A stretch of DNA of 7,419 nt from an uncultured Collinsella sp. GTDB lineage: Bacteria > Actinomycetota > Coriobacteriia > Coriobacteriales > Coriobacteriaceae. The notes under the pieces were generated by a model that saw only the letters and a program-made list of their open reading frames with translations, was not told the DNA's origin and made no database searches. Made by a program: the position numbers and the translations under genes. Shown one piece after another: positions 7,401 to 7,419 of the stretch (position 1 is the first letter of the stretch; each line of letters opens with the position of its first letter). The stretch lies in the NCBI GenBank assembly GCA_902469555.1, contig CABRDB010000106.1, forward strand, positions 1 to 7,419, written 5' to 3'.

Positions 7401-7419
7401 GTTTGTCCGTCCCCGGGGC

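Noticed and set aside
7401..7419. CCCCGGGG near the right edge as the start of another palindromic element
   Set aside because: Only 19 bases remain after def; an 8-base GC palindrome in a GC-rich genome is not evidence of anything.

Overview
The window is an ordinary housekeeping segment of a GC-rich bacterial chromosome. The codon use, the strong AGGAGG-type ribosome binding sites, an oxygen-sensitive Fe-S L-serine dehydratase, and a PriA that keeps intact helicase motifs (unlike the mycobacterial one) fit an anaerobic actinobacterium of the class Coriobacteriia, perhaps Collinsella-like. That assignment is inference from protein resemblance, not from a marker gene.

Layout. On the minus strand, reading right to left, lie metK (S-adenosylmethionine synthetase, 2543 to 1263) and then the 5' 317 codons of a single-chain L-serine dehydratase (951 to 1, cut by the left edge). 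A stem-loop terminator at 1190-1225 closes metK, so the dehydratase should have its own promoter. On the plus strand lie gltX (glutamyl-tRNA synthetase, 2827-4302) with its own terminator at 4326-4352, then priA (4392-6845) and def (6864-7400). The last two are separated by 18 bases and are very probably co-transcribed. The window ends 19 bases after def; priA-def is often followed by fmt, but that cannot be seen here.

Regulation and non-coding DNA. metK and gltX diverge from a 283-base intergenic region (2544-2826). It carries a putative -10 box for each gene, a GC hairpin in the metK leader, and between the promoters an almost perfect 30-base inverted repeat (2649-2678 / 2717-2746). The 311-base gap between metK and the dehydratase holds a second, unrelated palindrome with 26-base perfect arms (975-1000 / 1070-1095) and a nested inner hairpin, ending about a dozen bases upstream of the dehydratase Shine-Dalgarno. 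Both look like small non-coding palindromic elements (REP/BIME or MITE type) that may have been co-opted as RNA leaders or insulators.

How the genes fit together. They serve one-carbon/amino-acid metabolism and translation (serine deamination, SAM synthesis, Glu-tRNA charging, deformylation of new proteins), plus replication restart. I see no defence system, phage, integron, CRISPR array or novel multi-gene system. The observation most worth following is a perfect canonical beta-clamp binding pentapeptide (QLSLF) at residues 4-8 of PriA, tethered by a Pro/Ala/Glu-rich linker. It suggests that this replication-restart helicase may dock on the sliding clamp.
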